64,000 bases of DNA from Takakia lepidozioides (GCA_030704615.1 CM060732.1:248001-312000), one strand, 5' to 3'; shown: positions 21,280-32,866, counted from the first letter of the stretch. Made by a program: numbers and translations. Notes: a model not told the origin generated them from the sequence alone.

Positions 21280-22021
21280 TGGCGTCCCCAACTTGCTTCC
21301 ACTTTAAATCCAGAGGTCACAGGAACGAGACCGATTGGACGGGCACAGCCATCAACCATTTCGAGCTCAGGAGAAGGTTCCGAAGTCCACATTTAAGTGT
21401 GCGCAATTGCAAGAACCACCACACTGCATGTCTGGTTGTAATGCCAAGCAGTTCTCTGTGTTGCACCGTTTCCCTGACCTCACCCGAGCTTGCATACACG
21501 GTGGTTCTCATTGTCACAAATTGGCGAGGGGGAGGGAAAAAAAAGGCGCCGAATTACCTGTCATGAGGGGACCTATAGCTGCGGAATTCGACATCATTTT
21601 GCGCCAGAAGAGACCTATTACGCGAAATACGTCGCCGTTTTTTCAGGTTACGGACGCAACGCGCCCCACAAACAACGTAGCGCACCCGCACACCATCGAG
21701 ACTCTTCATGCTGTTGGTTTTGGTAAGGCACCAAGGATGACCGTCATGTTTTCTATCCATATCTGTCAAACATCCGAACGACCTCGAGTACTCCGCCCGA
21801 GGAAGGAACTCAAAGAAGATATTACCGTCGATCGTCGGCGGGAAGGCATGTAACAATTTAATTGCGAACTTGCGAAACATGCCTGATCTCCAGGACGACC
21901 TCGGAACTTCCATGACCTCGTCTGAGTTGGACAGGTTGTGAACAACCCGGTTCTCGCTCGTCTTCATGGATGGGTTCGGCTCTGGATTTACTTCGTTGCG
22001 ACTTATTCTTTTGAGGTAGCC
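21280..22021. pseudogene. Rearranged MULE-like gene fragment (two blocks in opposite orientation)
   Basis: Block 1 (plus, about 21380-21560) reads TFKCAQLQEPPHCMSGC, then LTRACIHGGSHCHKLARG, matching the zinc-cluster at about 47350-47490. Block 2 (minus, 22021-21575) reads DGNIFFEFLP, DRKHDGHPWCLTKT and DGVRVRYVVC, matching 47050-47220 of the plus-strand copy. In the copy at 46490-48730 both blocks point the same way, so here one block is inverted. Confidence 0.6.
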
Positions 22022-22746
22022 TGTCGCGGCCCTTTGCCTTGAGGGCAGGGGAGGTCGGGACACAAGAGGGGCTGCCCTGTGGTGGGGGGCAGTAGCAGCG
22101 ATAGGTACGAGGGATGAAGCACCCTGAGTGCCCAGGCATCAGGAGGCGGAGGCGCTCACTAGGTGGAGTCCCGCACACCGGGTTGCGGTGGGGTGGTTCC
22201 ACAAGGGGTGGTGGTAGCTTAGCAGGACAGTGGGGGCTGGCATAGGACTCACCATGGGGTGGAGACCTCGAGGTGGGAGTCATGGGAAGTCTTGGGGACT
22301 CATCACGGGCCATTGGGACCGCGGTGAGTGGGCCAAGACTCACCGCGACTCACCACGGGAATCGAGGGTCTCGTGGTGGTTCGCCATAAAATGGGCAGGT
22401 GGTTGGCGTTGTGAAACCCAGCGGGAAAGCTACAGAAGTATATATAGGGAGTAGTAACCCCGAGAACGGTGCAAGCCCGTTGGTGACCAAAAACTAGTGA
22501 GTCAGCGAGCGAGCCGGAAAGCGACCAAAGAGTGGGGAGCTGTTCCGGATTGCCATCTACCAAAGGGAATTCTCCTAGTCCCAATTAGGTGGAGGGTTTA
22601 GTGGGAAGCAAAGGGGGGACCGTTATGTCCCGGTGAGCAGCCGAAGCTCCAAGTTGGCCCGGGCGGCCAGGTTGGGAGTCAGGCGCGCGCATCAAAGCGA
22701 GTAACTATGACTTGAAGGGGAGCTTACCGAAGTGAGGTGCGTGACA
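22022..22746 (+). mobile_element. Solo LTR of the chromodomain gypsy family
   Basis: 725 bp beginning TGTCGCGG and ending GTGACA, colinear with the LTRs at 34175-34903 and 45603-46331, including the TATATATAG box. The 5-bp duplication TAGCC is present at 22017-22021 and 22747-22751. No internal sequence remains, so the element was reduced by LTR-LTR recombination. It lies inside the MULE-like gene remnant. Confidence 0.9.
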
Positions 22747-22751
22747 TAGCC

Positions 22752-23206
22752 ACTCTCTGATTCGCAGATTGTTTCGTGGAAGGCGCCAGGATAGAAGGTG
22801 CATTTGGCGGGCAAATGAAGTCCCCAACAGCCCTGTATATGATGTTGTCCGATGGTGGAACTCGTCATTCCCTGCCATCGCCGAAATCATCGTGGAGCAC
22901 AACAATACTCTCGACAACAAGGCCGTTTGAGTCCTTCCTTTCCTCCTCCAAAAAAACCGACCCCGGTTTCAGGTGGTATCGAACGCACAGATTTTTCTCC
23001 ATCACCCGGCAGATGTCCCCTCTGCACGGAAATGAAGCTCTATGCTCGTGAGGAGGGCAGTACACTGTAGCGCTTGGGGTTTCCGCCATGGGAGATGTGC
23101 ACACAAGACTGCCAGGATGGCGTGCAGGGAAGCTCCCTGGTAGAAGGGGGATAGCGATGGGAAGGAATGCGGTGCCGATTTGTCCGAACGACGAAGCCTG
23201 ATCCAA
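22752..23206 (-). pseudogene. MULE-like gene N-terminal fragment
   Basis: HLKPGSVFLEEERKDSNG and VVESIVVLHDDFGDG match KLKPGTVYLEEER...ETIVVLGNDGGCG in the plus-strand copy near 46510-46610. It continues toward the solo LTR in another frame (LLSWRLPR). Together with 21575-22021 it formed one minus-strand gene region before the LTR element inserted. Confidence 0.55.
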
Positions 23207-23379
23207 ATCCAGGGAGCCAACTATCTCAAAAATCCAGAGTCAAAGCGTTAATGAACCTTGTCTCCGGAATGCGGCCCCTGGTCTTTGCGCAATAACTGCC
23301 AACGGTATGCAGTCAGAAAGTGGGGGGCCGTCCGGATGATGTCGGCTGAAGGGGAGAAGCCGGCACTGTGCCGTCACAT

Positions 23380-24440
23380 TACTACCCCCGAATGGAAATT
23401 CGGCACCCAATACCCAACAGGGGCCGCACGGATGAAGTCGTCTGGGGCAGAGATGCCGGCACCTGTCCGACAGAAAACATCCCCCGGATGGAAATTCAGC
23501 GCCGAATTTCCATTCGGATCCACCCAAAGGAAGTCCTGTCGGGGGGTCAGGCCGAAAACTGGCTGACCTAAAAACCTCCACGGATGGAAAAACGGTGCCG
23601 AATTTCCATCCGAGGCCTTTCAGATGCAGTCGGCTCGGGGGAAAGGCCGCAATCTGGCCCTCACATTACAACCCCCGGACGGAAATTCGGCACCGAATAT
23701 ACAACAGGGGAAGCCCGAATGAAGTCGCCTCGGGCGCAGAGGCCGACGCGTGTGCGACAGAGAACATCCCCTGGATGGACATTCGGCGCCGAATTTCCAT
23801 CCGGGCCCCCCAAAGGAAGTCGTGTCGGGGGTCAGGCCGAAAACTGGCCGGCATGAAAACATCCGCAGATGGAAAAAACGGCGCCGAATTTCCATCCGGG
23901 GCGGTTCGGATGCAATCGGGGAGGGGGGAGAGGCCGGCACCTGGCCGTCACATTTCAACCCCCGGACGGAAATTCGGCACCGAATATCCAGCAGGGGACG
24001 CCCGGATGAAGTCGCCTCGGGCGTAGAGGCCGGCACGTGTTCGACAGAGAGCATCCCCTATATGGAGATTCGGCGCCGAATTTCCATCCGGGCCCCCCCA
24101 AAGGAAGTCGTGTCGGGGGGTCAGGCCGAAAACTGGCCGACATAAAAACCTCCCCAGATGGAAAAACGGCGCCGAATTTCCATCCGGGGCCGTTCCAATG
24201 CAGTCAAGGAGGGGGGAGAGGCCGGCACCTGGCCGTCATATTTCAACCCTCGGACGGAAATTCGGCACCGAATATCCAACAGAGCGGCGGAGAGGCCGGC
24301 ACCTCTCCGACAGAGACCATCCCCCGGATGGAAATTCGGCGCCGAATTTCCATCGGGGCCCCCTCAAAGGAAGTCGTAAAAACCTCCCAGAATGGAAAAA
24401 CGGCGCCGAATTTCCGTCCGAGGTTGTTCCGATTTGCCTC
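23380..24440. repeat. Array A: GGAAATTCGGCGCCGAATTTCC palindromes in a ~290-bp higher-order unit
   Basis: Twelve or more palindromes lie about 65-105 bp apart (near 23488, 23583, 23672, 23763, 23867, 23963, 24059, 24158, 24251, 24326, 24392). Three variants alternate: a GGCACC form ending AATATCCA, a full GAAATTCGGCGCCGAATTTC form, and a form with AAAAAC on the left. The same variant recurs every ~290 bp, so the array is a tandem higher-order repeat. Short open frames here are by-products of the repeat. Confidence 0.85.
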
Positions 24441-24574
24441 TAGCAGTCAAGGATTCCAAGAAAAACGTGTCTACAAGTGCACTTCAGCCACCAAACAAAC
24501 AGTTAGGTTTGTTTTTCTCCGAAAAATCAATCGGACACGCTCAGAATTACCTGCAGGAAGGTAATTCAGCGATT

Positions 24575-25610
24575 CGAAATACCTGGCGAATGGAAATTCG
24601 GCGCCGAATATCCATACGCCAACGATCCGACTTACCTGCTGGATGGGAATTCGGCGCCGGATTTCCATCCATCCGGGATTCGAGTTACCTTCAGGATGGA
24701 AATTCGGCGCCGGATTTCCATCCAACCGGGATTCGAATTACCTGTAGGATGGAAATTCGGCGCCGGATTTCCATCCATCCGGGATTCGAATTACCTGCAG
24801 GATGGAAATTCGGCGACGGATCTCCATCCATCCGCTATCCGACCAACCTTGCGGATGGAAATCCGGCCTCGGATTTCCATCCATCTGCCTCCGAATTACC
24901 TGCTTGAGGGAAATTTCGCGCGCCGCCCGACCTGCGCGGATGGAAATCCGGCGCCGGATTTCCATCCATCCGCTTCGGAATTACTTGCGTGAGGGAAATT
25001 TGGCGCGCCGCCCTACCTGCGCAGATGGAAATCCGGCGTCGGATTTCCATCCATCCGCTTCCGAATTACCTGCGTGAGGGAAATTTGGCGCGCCGCCCTA
25101 CCGAATTTGCAACGCCGACTTACCTGGAGGATGGAAATCCGGCACCGGATTTCCATCCATCCGCGCTCCGAATTACCTGCATGATGGAAATTTTGCGCGC
25201 CGACCTACCTGGCGGATAGAAATGCGGCGCCGGATTTCCATCCATCCGCACTTCGAATTACCTGCATGACGGAAATTTTGCGCGCCGACTTACCTGGCGG
25301 ATGGAAATCCGGCACCGGATTTCCATCCATCCGCTCTTCGAATTACCTGCATGACGGAAATTTTGCGCGCCGACTTACCTGGAGGATGGAAATTCGTCGC
25401 TGGATTTCCATCCATCCGCGCTCCGAATTACCTGCATGACGGAAATTTTGTACCTGGCGGATGGAAATCATGCGCCGGATTTCCATCCATCCGCTCTTCG
25501 AATTACCTGCATGATGGAAATTTTGCGCGCCGACTTACCTGGCGGATGGAAATCCGGCGCCGGATTTCCATCCATCCGCTCTTCGAATTACCTGCATGAC
25601 TAGAAAAATG
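24575..25610. repeat. Array B: GGATGGAAATCCGGCGCCGGATTTCCATCC palindromes
   Basis: Palindromes with arms GGATGGAAATCC / GGATTTCCATCC recur with spacer TTCGAATTACCTGCA. The period is 53 bp from 24695 to 24855, then about 75-107 bp (mostly near 85) from 24937 to 25543, where an extra half unit GGAAATTTTGCGCGCCG is included. The arms differ from array A by a change of TTC/GAA to TCC/GGA on both sides. Confidence 0.85.
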
Positions 25611-26122
25611 GCGCCGAATTTCCGATTTTGGTGCCAGTCAGATCTGGGACTTAGCCATTTTTGGCCCCTAATTGGAAAAATGGCGCCGAAGAAAAAAAAA
25701 AAAAAAAAAAAAAAACGCCATTTTTCTTGTTCGGGGCCGAAAACGGCTAAGTCCCAGATCTGACTGGCACCCAAAATCGGAAATTCGGCGCCATTTTTCC
25801 AGTTCTGGGCCCAGTCAAATCTGGGACTTAGCCATTTTCTTCCCTGAAATGGAAAAATGGCTAAGTCCCTACGATGGCTGGAACCGCAACTGGAAATTCG
25901 GCACCATTTTTCCAGTTCCGTGCCCTATCAGATCTGGGACTTAGCCATTTTCGGCCCCGAACTGGAAAAATGGCGCCATTTTTCCAGTTCGGGGCCGAAA
26001 ATGGCTAAGTCCCTAGGGTGGCTGGCACCAAAATCGGAAATTCGGCGCCATTTTTCCAGTTCCGGGCCCAGTCAGATCTGGGACTTAGCCATTTTCGGCC
26101 CCGAATTAGAAAAAAGGCACAG

Positions 26123-26178
<56 letters not shown>

Positions 26179-26330
26179 GCCATTTTTTCAGTTCGGGGCC
26201 GAAAACGGCTAAGTCCCAAATCTGACTGGCACCAAAATCGGAAATTCGGCGCCAGTTTTCCAGTTCTGGGCCTAGTCAGATCTGGGACTTCGCCATTTTC
26301 GGCCCCGAACTGGAAAAATGGTTTTTTTCT
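25611..26330. repeat. Array C: GAAAAATGGCGCCATTTTTC hairpin array with long A runs
   Basis: Units combine GAAAAATGGCGCCATTTTTCCAG with CAGATCTGGGACTTAGCCATTTTCGGCCCCGAA, present in both orientations so that longer inverted repeats form. A runs at about 25688-25715 and 26123-26177, and a T-rich tract at 26320-26360, lie within or beside the units. No gene. Confidence 0.8.
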
Positions 26331-26439
26331 CTCTTTTTTTTTTTCTTTTTTTTTTCTTTTTCGTGGCGTTTTTATTTCATTGAAAGACCGTTTCTGCTTC
26401 TGCTGGTATTGACATTCTTCAAGTGGATTTGTTCTTACT

Positions 26440-26789
26440 GTAGGAGGGACGTCTACACCGCAGTTCATGGGCAGGAGGAACGTGCATTTTTTTGCCAGGG
26501 GGAATTTCATGCCTAGTCCAGAAAGGGACTACATCCTTCCTACTTATGTTGCCCGGCTTGCTTCGGTGTCCATTAGGAGGTGTTCCGAACCTAGTCGTGT
26601 ACAGCAGATTTTAGACGAGGCAAGCCTCAAGAAAATGAAGATGAGGGAGGAGGCAGCAGCTATTAGAGCCCGTCAGGTTTGTAGATTTGTCTTGGATTCA
26701 GCTGAGGAAAGTGGGGGAGAAGATGCAGAAGATTCCCAGGAGGTGAGATGGACAGTCCCCCAAGAGGACGGGATTTTTGAGAGGCATAG
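26440..26789 (+). pseudogene. C-terminal module of methyltransferase-like family, split by gypsy insertion
   Basis: After an acceptor TACTGTAG, the frame reads RRNVHFFARGNFMPSPERDY, then LPTYVARLASVSIRRC, PSRVQQIL, FVLDSAEESGGED and VRWTVPQEDGIFE. It matches 16758-17006, 59117-59503 and 60191-60692. The gypsy element at 26790 interrupts it after GIFERH; the rest of the acidic tail continues at 33598-33691. The upstream exons are not seen; the region before it is palindrome array. Confidence 0.7.
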
Positions 26790-27514
26790 TGTCGCGCACC
26801 TCCCTTCGGTAAGCTCCCCTTCACGTCATAGTTACTCGCTTTGATGCGCGCGCCTGACTCCCAACCTGGCCGCCGGGCCAACTTGGAGCTTCGGCTACTC
26901 ACCGGGACATAACGGTCCCCCTTCGCTCCCCACTAAACCCTCCACCTATTTGGGACTAGTGGAATTCCCTTTGGTAGATGGCAGTCCGGAACAGCTCCCC
27001 ACTCTTTGGTCGCTTTCCGGCTCGCTCGCTTACTCACTAGATTTTGGTCACCAACGGGCTTGCACCGTTCTCGGGGTTACTACTCCCTATATATACTTCT
27101 ATAGCTGTCCGCGGGGGTTTCACAACCAGCCATGCCATTTTATGGCGAACCACCACGAAAACCCTCGACTCCCGGTGATGAGTCGCGGTGAGTCTTGGCC
27201 CGCTCACCACGGCCCCTATGGACCGTGATGAGTCCCAAGACTCCCCACGACTCCCACCACGAGGTCTCCGCCCCCATGGTGAGTCTTATGCCACCCCCAC
27301 TAAGTCCCGCTAAGCTACCACCACCCCTTGTGGAGCCACCCCCACCGCAACCCGGTGTGCGGGGCTCCACCTAGTGAGCGCCACCGCCTCCTTGAGTGCC
27401 TTGGGCACTCAAGGGTGCTTCAGCCCCCCATACCTATCGCTGCCGCTGCCCCCACCACAGGGGCAGCCCCTCATGTGTCCCGACCCCCTGCCCTCAAGGC
27501 AAAGGGCCGCGACA
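26790..27514 (-). repeat. 3' LTR of minus-strand gypsy
   Basis: 725 bp. It contains the inverse of GAAGTATATATAG, a TATA-like promoter box, near 27090-27100. It is nearly identical to 32867-33592. Confidence 0.9.
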
Positions 27515-28218
27515 CACACCCCTACCAACAGGGAGTCGATGTCCTCATCGACTTGTCCATTTTGTAGAAACGAACATCCAAGTTGTGGCGTCCCACATCA
27601 AGGAGTTTGTTTCCGTACCATGGCGTCCCATGGCAAAGAACCAAACCCCACACTTGACTCTACTCTCCACTAGCTAGTTCGGCCGACTTCCTCCAAGTCC
27701 CGGCCAAGGGTGGAGCCTCTCCAGCTCCTCCCAGTGCACTCTTCTTGGCCTACTTCAAGGCCAAGGAACGATCCTCCCCGAGGATCGAATCGCCTTACTG
27801 CAACAACATTGCTTGCGATCGCTCATGATGCCGCTTTTGGCATCACCTTGAGCAAGGGTTCACCTAGAACCCTCTTTGACTAGGAAGATAACCTTGAACC
27901 AACCGTGCGCCCCAATCACTACAATTGGGTCCGCCTTGGAATGCTGGCCTGAGGTACGGGAACACGCCGAAGCCGCACTACGACTTCGTCCCGAGGCTAC
28001 ACGATTATAGTACGTGAACGGAAAGCACGTAGCTTCCGCGTTAGCCCGCACTACAAGGAAACCCCCTCGGTAGTGCGGTTATAGTACGCGCACGCGCCAG
28101 GTGCGCACTAGCACGTGAACTCCCAAAGAAGGCGCAAGTTTCCTTGCCCCTTGGATGGGGGTCACCCGATTTCGGCACTACGCAAACACACGATTAACCC
28201 AATTTACCTCTCCCACTT
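27515..28218 (-). other. Gypsy 3' noncoding region
   Basis: About 700 bp between the pol end and the 3' LTR, colinear with 44880-45602 of the plus-strand copy. It is rich in short inverted repeats around GTAGTGCGG/AGTGCGGTTATAGTACG. No open frame is conserved between the copies. Confidence 0.7.
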
Positions 28219-29652
28219 TTATAAGCTAGCATGCATTCTACACACTAGCCAACCATACCATGCATCACCATTCCAAACAAAATAGGACGCACAACATTTG
28301 GAACCCATTTCCTTTATAACAAATTTTTGTACAATTTTTGCCTCCACATGATGATAGCCCTTCCATTTGACGAGATACTCCGTTTCTCGATTCCTAAACG
28401 TCCTCGATTTAAGTATTGCCTCCACCTCGTACTCAGGTTCATTTTCATGATCCAACAGCATAGGTGGCGGACGCAACACTTGATGCCGATTCGGACGCGC
28501 TTCATATTTGAAGTAAGGCTTCAAAAGGGAGACATGGAATATTGGGTGCACCTTGCTGTTTGCCGGCAGCTCCAATTCATACACATCCTCATTCATAACC
28601 TTCCGAATGCGAAAGGGTCCCGCATACGGAGGTACGAACTTCGGACTCACTTCCGGAGGTAGTCGGAAATTCTTGATGTTCAACCAGACCTCTGTGCCTG
28701 CCTCAAACTTCACTTCCCTCCGCTTCCGATTCGCCTGCCTTTCATACCGTTTCCTAGCTTTGGCAATATTGTACTTTGCAAGCTTCAACAAACGCTCGCG
28801 TTCTTCCAGTACCGCCGCTACTGCCGGTTCCTCAACGTCATGGGCGGCCCAACATGTCGGCACCAGAGGTGCTTTTCCATAGACCAATACAAAAGGGGAA
28901 ACTCCCGTTGCGGAGTGTTCTGTGTTATTATAACAGAACTCTGCCGCGTCTAAGTGTTCCATCCAGTCTGATTGGTCTGCCGACACGTAATTCCGCAAGA
29001 ATTGCTTCACTACGGAATTCACTCTTTCCGTTTGGCCGTCCGTCGTAGGTCGGAAGGCGGTGCTCATCTTCAGCCTCGTCCCCATCTTCTTCCAAAGTGT
29101 CCTCCAAAATTTACTCGTAAACTTTGGATCGCGGTCCGAGACAATATCCTTCGGGACTCCATGATGCTTTAAGACGTGGGCGAAGTAAAGTCGCCCTGTC
29201 TCCTGCGCCGTTGTCGTCTCCTTGGTGGGGATGAAATGGCCCATTTTACTGAACCTATCCACCACCACCATGATTGCATCGAATCCTTTTGACAGCGGCA
29301 TAGCAGTCATGAAATCCATCGAGACGCTTTCCCAAGTCCCCTCTGGAATCGGCAAAGGTTGTAACAGCCCCGATTGCTTTTTGTACTCACTCCGGTTTTG
29401 TTGGCATGTGGTGCATGTCTTGACATACTCCTCTGCCTCCTCCCTCAGTTTGGGCCAGAAATACTCTTTCTTCAAGAGTGCCGCAGTGCGCTTGGCTCCG
29501 CCGTGGCCCGCAAGCGGGCTATCATGGCATTCTCTCAAGAGGCTATCTCTGATCCCTCCCTTCGGCATGTAGAGATGCTTTTGCTTATACCGGAGCAGTC
29601 CATTTTGCAAGTGGAACTGCGATTTACCCCCCATCCTCAAGTCCTGCATCAC
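28219..29652 (-). pseudogene. Gypsy integrase and truncated chromodomain
   Basis: An HHCC zinc domain (CHDSPLAGHGG...CTTCQ) is followed by the catalytic core with D at MDFMTAMP, D at SDRDPKF and E at GQTERVN. A GPF/Y-type segment (VPPYAGPFRIRKV) and a chromodomain (YEVEAILKSR, TEYLVKWKGYHH) follow. The chromodomain lacks its last helix: compared with 44600-44697 about 180 bp are deleted and the frame runs into 3' noncoding sequence. The chromodomain normally directs integration to marked chromatin. Confidence 0.85.
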
Positions 29653-29727
29653 GGACTTCGCCAGCTCATCCTTCCGGCATACTTATCACATGTGCCACTG
29701 CCATCACCTTTTTCCTCTCAGCTTCAG

Positions 29728-30129
29728 TTATAGGACACAGACAAGGAGCTGCTGCTTTCTACTTAAAGCATCGGCCACCACATTGTCCCGTCCCGGTTTG
29801 TACTGGATATCCACGTCGAACACCGCCAAAGTATCTTGCCACCTAAGTTGTTTTGGGGATAACTTGGGCTGCGTGGCAAAATACTTCACTGTGACATTGT
29901 CCGTGAACACCTTCACTGGGTTGGAACCAACATAGTGGCGCCAAAGCTCGAGGCAATGCACCACCGCCTTCATCTCTTTTTCGTGCGTCGGCCACCGTCG
30001 CTCCACTTCATTCAGTTTCTTACTTTCGTAAGCCACTGGACGTCCATCTTGCATAAGTACACCCCCAATCGCGAAGTCCGACGCATCTGTATGAATCTCA
30101 AATGGACGATCGAACTCCGGGATTTTCAA
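29728..30129 (-). pseudogene. Gypsy RNase H segment
   Basis: [20 protein letters not shown] (first Asp), YESKKLNEVERRWPTHEKEM (Glu), VFTDN and VADALSRK are the RNase H motifs of Ty3/gypsy pol. It is separated from the RT frame by a frameshift near 30110 and from the integrase frame near 29700. Confidence 0.85.
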
Positions 30130-31792
30130 GAGCTTCCGCCATCCGCTGCTTCAATTCAGCAAAAGCTTGGCCACAAAATGTATTCCATACCCAGACTTTG
30201 GATTTACACAGAAGGTCCAACAGCGGCCCCGCGATCTTGGCAAAATTTCTCACATACTTCCGGTAATAGGAGGCGAGTCCTAGGAAGGATCGCACTCCCG
30301 GGACCGCCCAGTCCAAGATCGCCCTCACCTTTCTGTCATCCATTTTGATCCCATCCTGTGTAATCACATGCCCCAAGAACTCCACTTTTGTGACCCCGAA
30401 TTTGCACTTTGAAGCTTTGGCATACAGCTTCCCTTCTCGCAATTTTTGGAACACCCTTTTGAGGTGCTCCAGGTGCTCCTCCTTTGTTTTTGAGTACACC
30501 AAGATGTCGTCGATGTACACGATCACAAAGTCATCCAACCACTCTTGAAAAAGGCTGTTCATCAGCGTGCTAAATGTCGCTGGTGCATTGGTGAGCCCAA
30601 AAGGCATCACCAAGAACTCATATGAACCATACCTTGTCCTGCACGCGGTCTTCTCCTCATCTCCTTCCGCCACCCAAATTTGATGATAGCCGGAGCGCAA
30701 GTCGATCCGGCTGAAATACTTCGCTCCTGCCAACCGATCGAAGAGGTCGTCGATCCTTGGCAAAGGGTACCGGTTTTTTATAGTCACCTTATTCAGAGCC
30801 CTGTAATCGACACACATCCGCAGCGTCCCATCCTTCTTGTCTGCGAATAGCACCGGGGCTCCGTAAGGTGACTTACTCGGTCGGATGTACCCCTTTGACA
30901 TTAGATCCTTGAGCTGAGTCTTCAGCTCGACCAACTCCCTGTGGCTCAACCGGTAGGGTGCCTTGGCAGGCGGTTCCGTTCCCGGTATCACCTCAATCTT
31001 GTGGTCAACTCCTCTTCGCGATGGCAAGCCGCTTGGTAAATCCTCCGGCATCACATCCTGGTATTTCTCCAAAATCCCCTTGATCCAATCTGGGCTCGGC
31101 TCCCCATCGCCTTCTCCCTTCACTTCTCTAATGTAAAGCAAAAACTGGGGTTCATGTGCCTCCTCCACGGCCCACTCCCTTGCTGACAGAAGGTTTATTC
31201 GCCCTCCCACGGATTTGGGCGTTTCCGACACTCGTAAGACCTCGTCACCATTCCCACATGACAGCGTGACTACTCTCTTGCGGCCATCTATGACCGCTCC
31301 GGATTTGCTCAAAAAGGTCATCCCCAAAATGAGATCTACTCCATCGATCTCGCAGATGGTGAAGTTCTCACGTCCCTCCCAACTCCCCAGTTGAAGAGGA
31401 ACATCAAACGCCAACCTTGTCGCCAACTGTGGTTCTCCTTTGGCAGAACGCACCTCAATAGAGGCCCCCACGTCACTTGTCGGGAGTCCCAGCTTTTGTG
31501 TCGTTGCCGGTGTCATGAAGGAGTGCGACGCTCCTGTGTCCACCAACAACGACACATTAGTTCCGGATATTATCCCATCCACGAACAATAACTGACTCCC
31601 TTTTCGTAAGGCGCCAGTTTCCTGATACAACTCACAAGAAAATTTGCCTACCTTGCAAGTCCTGGCGACCACCGCTTCCACCAAGCGACTGATGGTATCT
31701 TCCGACAGCTCCGTGGTCGCCCGAGTCATGTTCAATTGTCGGGGCTTCGTGCACTTCTTGGCCATTTGCCCGGCTCCCCTCAATTGAAACAC
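30098..31792 (-). CDS. Gypsy protease and reverse transcriptase
   Basis: 564 residues. The protease active site is [14 protein letters not shown] blocks: [39 protein letters not shown] and the catalytic [12 protein letters not shown]. The connection is [10 protein letters not shown]. The N-terminus overlaps the zinc knuckle in a shifted frame. Compared with the plus copy, five residues (EPPTS) are missing after ILDW. RT motifs are intact, so this part could be functional if supplied as a polyprotein. Confidence 0.9.
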   Translation of the reverse strand: MFQLRGAGQMAKKCTKPRQLNMTRATTELSEDTISRLVEAVVARTCKVGKFSCELYQETGALRKGSQLLFVDGIISGTNVSLLVDTGASHSFMTPATTQKLGLPTSDVGASIEVRSAKGEPQLATRLAFDVPLQLGSWEGRENFTICEIDGVDLILGMTFLSKSGAVIDGRKRVVTLSCGNGDEVLRVSETPKSVGGRINLLSAREWAVEEAHEPQFLLYIREVKGEGDGEPSPDWIKGILEKYQDVMPEDLPSGLPSRRGVDHKIEVIPGTEPPAKAPYRLSHRELVELKTQLKDLMSKGYIRPSKSPYGAPVLFADKKDGTLRMCVDYRALNKVTIKNRYPLPRIDDLFDRLAGAKYFSRIDLRSGYHQIWVAEGDEEKTACRTRYGSYEFLVMPFGLTNAPATFSTLMNSLFQEWLDDFVIVYIDDILVYSKTKEEHLEHLKRVFQKLREGKLYAKASKCKFGVTKVEFLGHVITQDGIKMDDRKVRAILDWAVPGVRSFLGLASYYRKYVRNFAKIAGPLLDLLCKSKVWVWNTFCGQAFAELKQRMAEALENPGVRSSI

Positions 31793-32811
31793 ACTCCATC
31801 AAAGGTCGCCTTCTGTCCGCCATAAGCCGCTCCACCCGCTTTTCCTTTCGAAGCACCGGGTGCCGCCTTGACGTGTGAAGGCCCTCCCTTTGATTTCCAC
31901 GTGCCATTGTCGCCGCGTGGCCTATCCCACTTCTTTTCCGGTCGGAAGGAGTCACCTTCCCGCCGGGTCTTCTTGTGGTTCAGCTCCGTACGGCCTTGTC
32001 TCTCACCCCTAGGGACATCCGAGAAACATTCAGCCCTCTCAATTGCCTCGTTCAAAGTCTTGGGTGGCTTCTCCTCCAACTTCCGCCTGGCCCATAGGGC
32101 CAGTCCCGCCACAAAGTTGAAGACCATTTCTGGTTCTTCCATGTCCGCGACTTCGAGCAACAGCACATTGAAAGCCTGGACATACCCCCGAATGTCATCT
32201 GTTTGCTTCAAATTCCTCATCTTGTCCCGGGCAAGCCAGGACGCGTTGAGGGGCACAAACTGTCTCTTCATCAATTCCTTGAACCCACTCCAGTCCAAGG
32301 TTTCCGGGCTTGGACCTCGGTCGTGAAGGCGTTTCTGCCACCATTGTTGAGCATAGCCCCTCAAATAGGTGGGAGCCACTTCCACCCGATCCTCGTCACT
32401 CAACTTGACCGCCCGGAAGTACTGCTCTAGCTCCAGGAGCCAGGTGTTGAGTGCCTTCCGATTTCGGACGCCCTCGAAGGTGCCGGGTTCCTTAGGCTTC
32501 ACCTTAAACTTTGCCTTAGTGGAAGTGGCATTAGCCGCCTTCAACACGTCTTTCAACGTCCCGCCAAACTGCGCCAACAACCCTTCCCAAAAGGCTGCCG
32601 GCATGGGAGGCATCTCTTGGTTTGTCGGAGCTCTCAAGGATTCCTCGGGCTCCGACTCCTCGGATTCCTCCCGCTCTTGAGCGGCCTCGTTTTCGGAAAC
32701 ATGCATCGCTTCCTCAAATGGCCGCCTCGGTGACACGTCGCCCCCATCGGGCTCACCGGGATCATCATCTTTTGGGCCGTTCCGCTTTCGCTTCGGCTTG
32801 CCCGACCCCAT
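31780..32811 (-). CDS. Gypsy gag protein
   Basis: The start at 32811 ([12 protein letters not shown]) lies 42 bp downstream of the PBS. Features are an acidic N-terminus, a Retrotrans_gag core ([29 protein letters not shown], EFxxLMKRQF-like [11 protein letters not shown]) and a basic C-terminus ending in the first half of the zinc knuckle. A TGC to TGA change stops the frame at CFN. Roughly 343 residues. Confidence 0.85.
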   Translation of the reverse strand: MGSGKPKRKRNGPKDDDPGEPDGGDVSPRRPFEEAMHVSENEAAQEREESEESEPEESLRAPTNQEMPPMPAAFWEGLLAQFGGTLKDVLKAANATSTKAKFKVKPKEPGTFEGVRNRKALNTWLLELEQYFRAVKLSDEDRVEVAPTYLRGYAQQWWQKRLHDRGPSPETLDWSGFKELMKRQFVPLNASWLARDKMRNLKQTDDIRGYVQAFNVLLLEVADMEEPEMVFNFVAGLALWARRKLEEKPPKTLNEAIERAECFSDVPRGERQGRTELNHKKTRREGDSFRPEKKWDRPRGDNGTWKSKGGPSHVKAAPGASKGKAGGAAYGGQKATFDGVCFN

Positions 32812-32852
32812 GATGAGGCCAATCCCAAGGACGATCGCATACTGAACTCTAC

Positions 32853-32864
32853 GCTCTGATACCA
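32853..32864 (-). promoter_or_regulatory. Primer binding site of minus-strand gypsy
   Basis: The minus strand reads TGGTATCAGAGC two bases after the 5' LTR. This matches the 3' end complement of initiator methionine tRNA commonly used by plant LTR elements. Confidence 0.85.
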
Positions 32865-32866
32865 AG

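Noticed and set aside
23368-25230. Many overlapping open frames containing ISIR/FHPG-like repeated peptides
   Set aside because: They translate the palindrome arrays in all frames and on both strands; the repeat explains them.
23380-25610. CRISPR array
   Set aside because: Regular palindromic repeats suggested it, but the spacers are themselves repeated, there are no cas genes, and the context is a eukaryotic nuclear genome.
27140-27680. Short frames in the LTRs (also 33028-33680, 45440-46170)
   Set aside because: LTR sequence; frames are not conserved beyond nucleotide identity of the LTR and have no coding signature.
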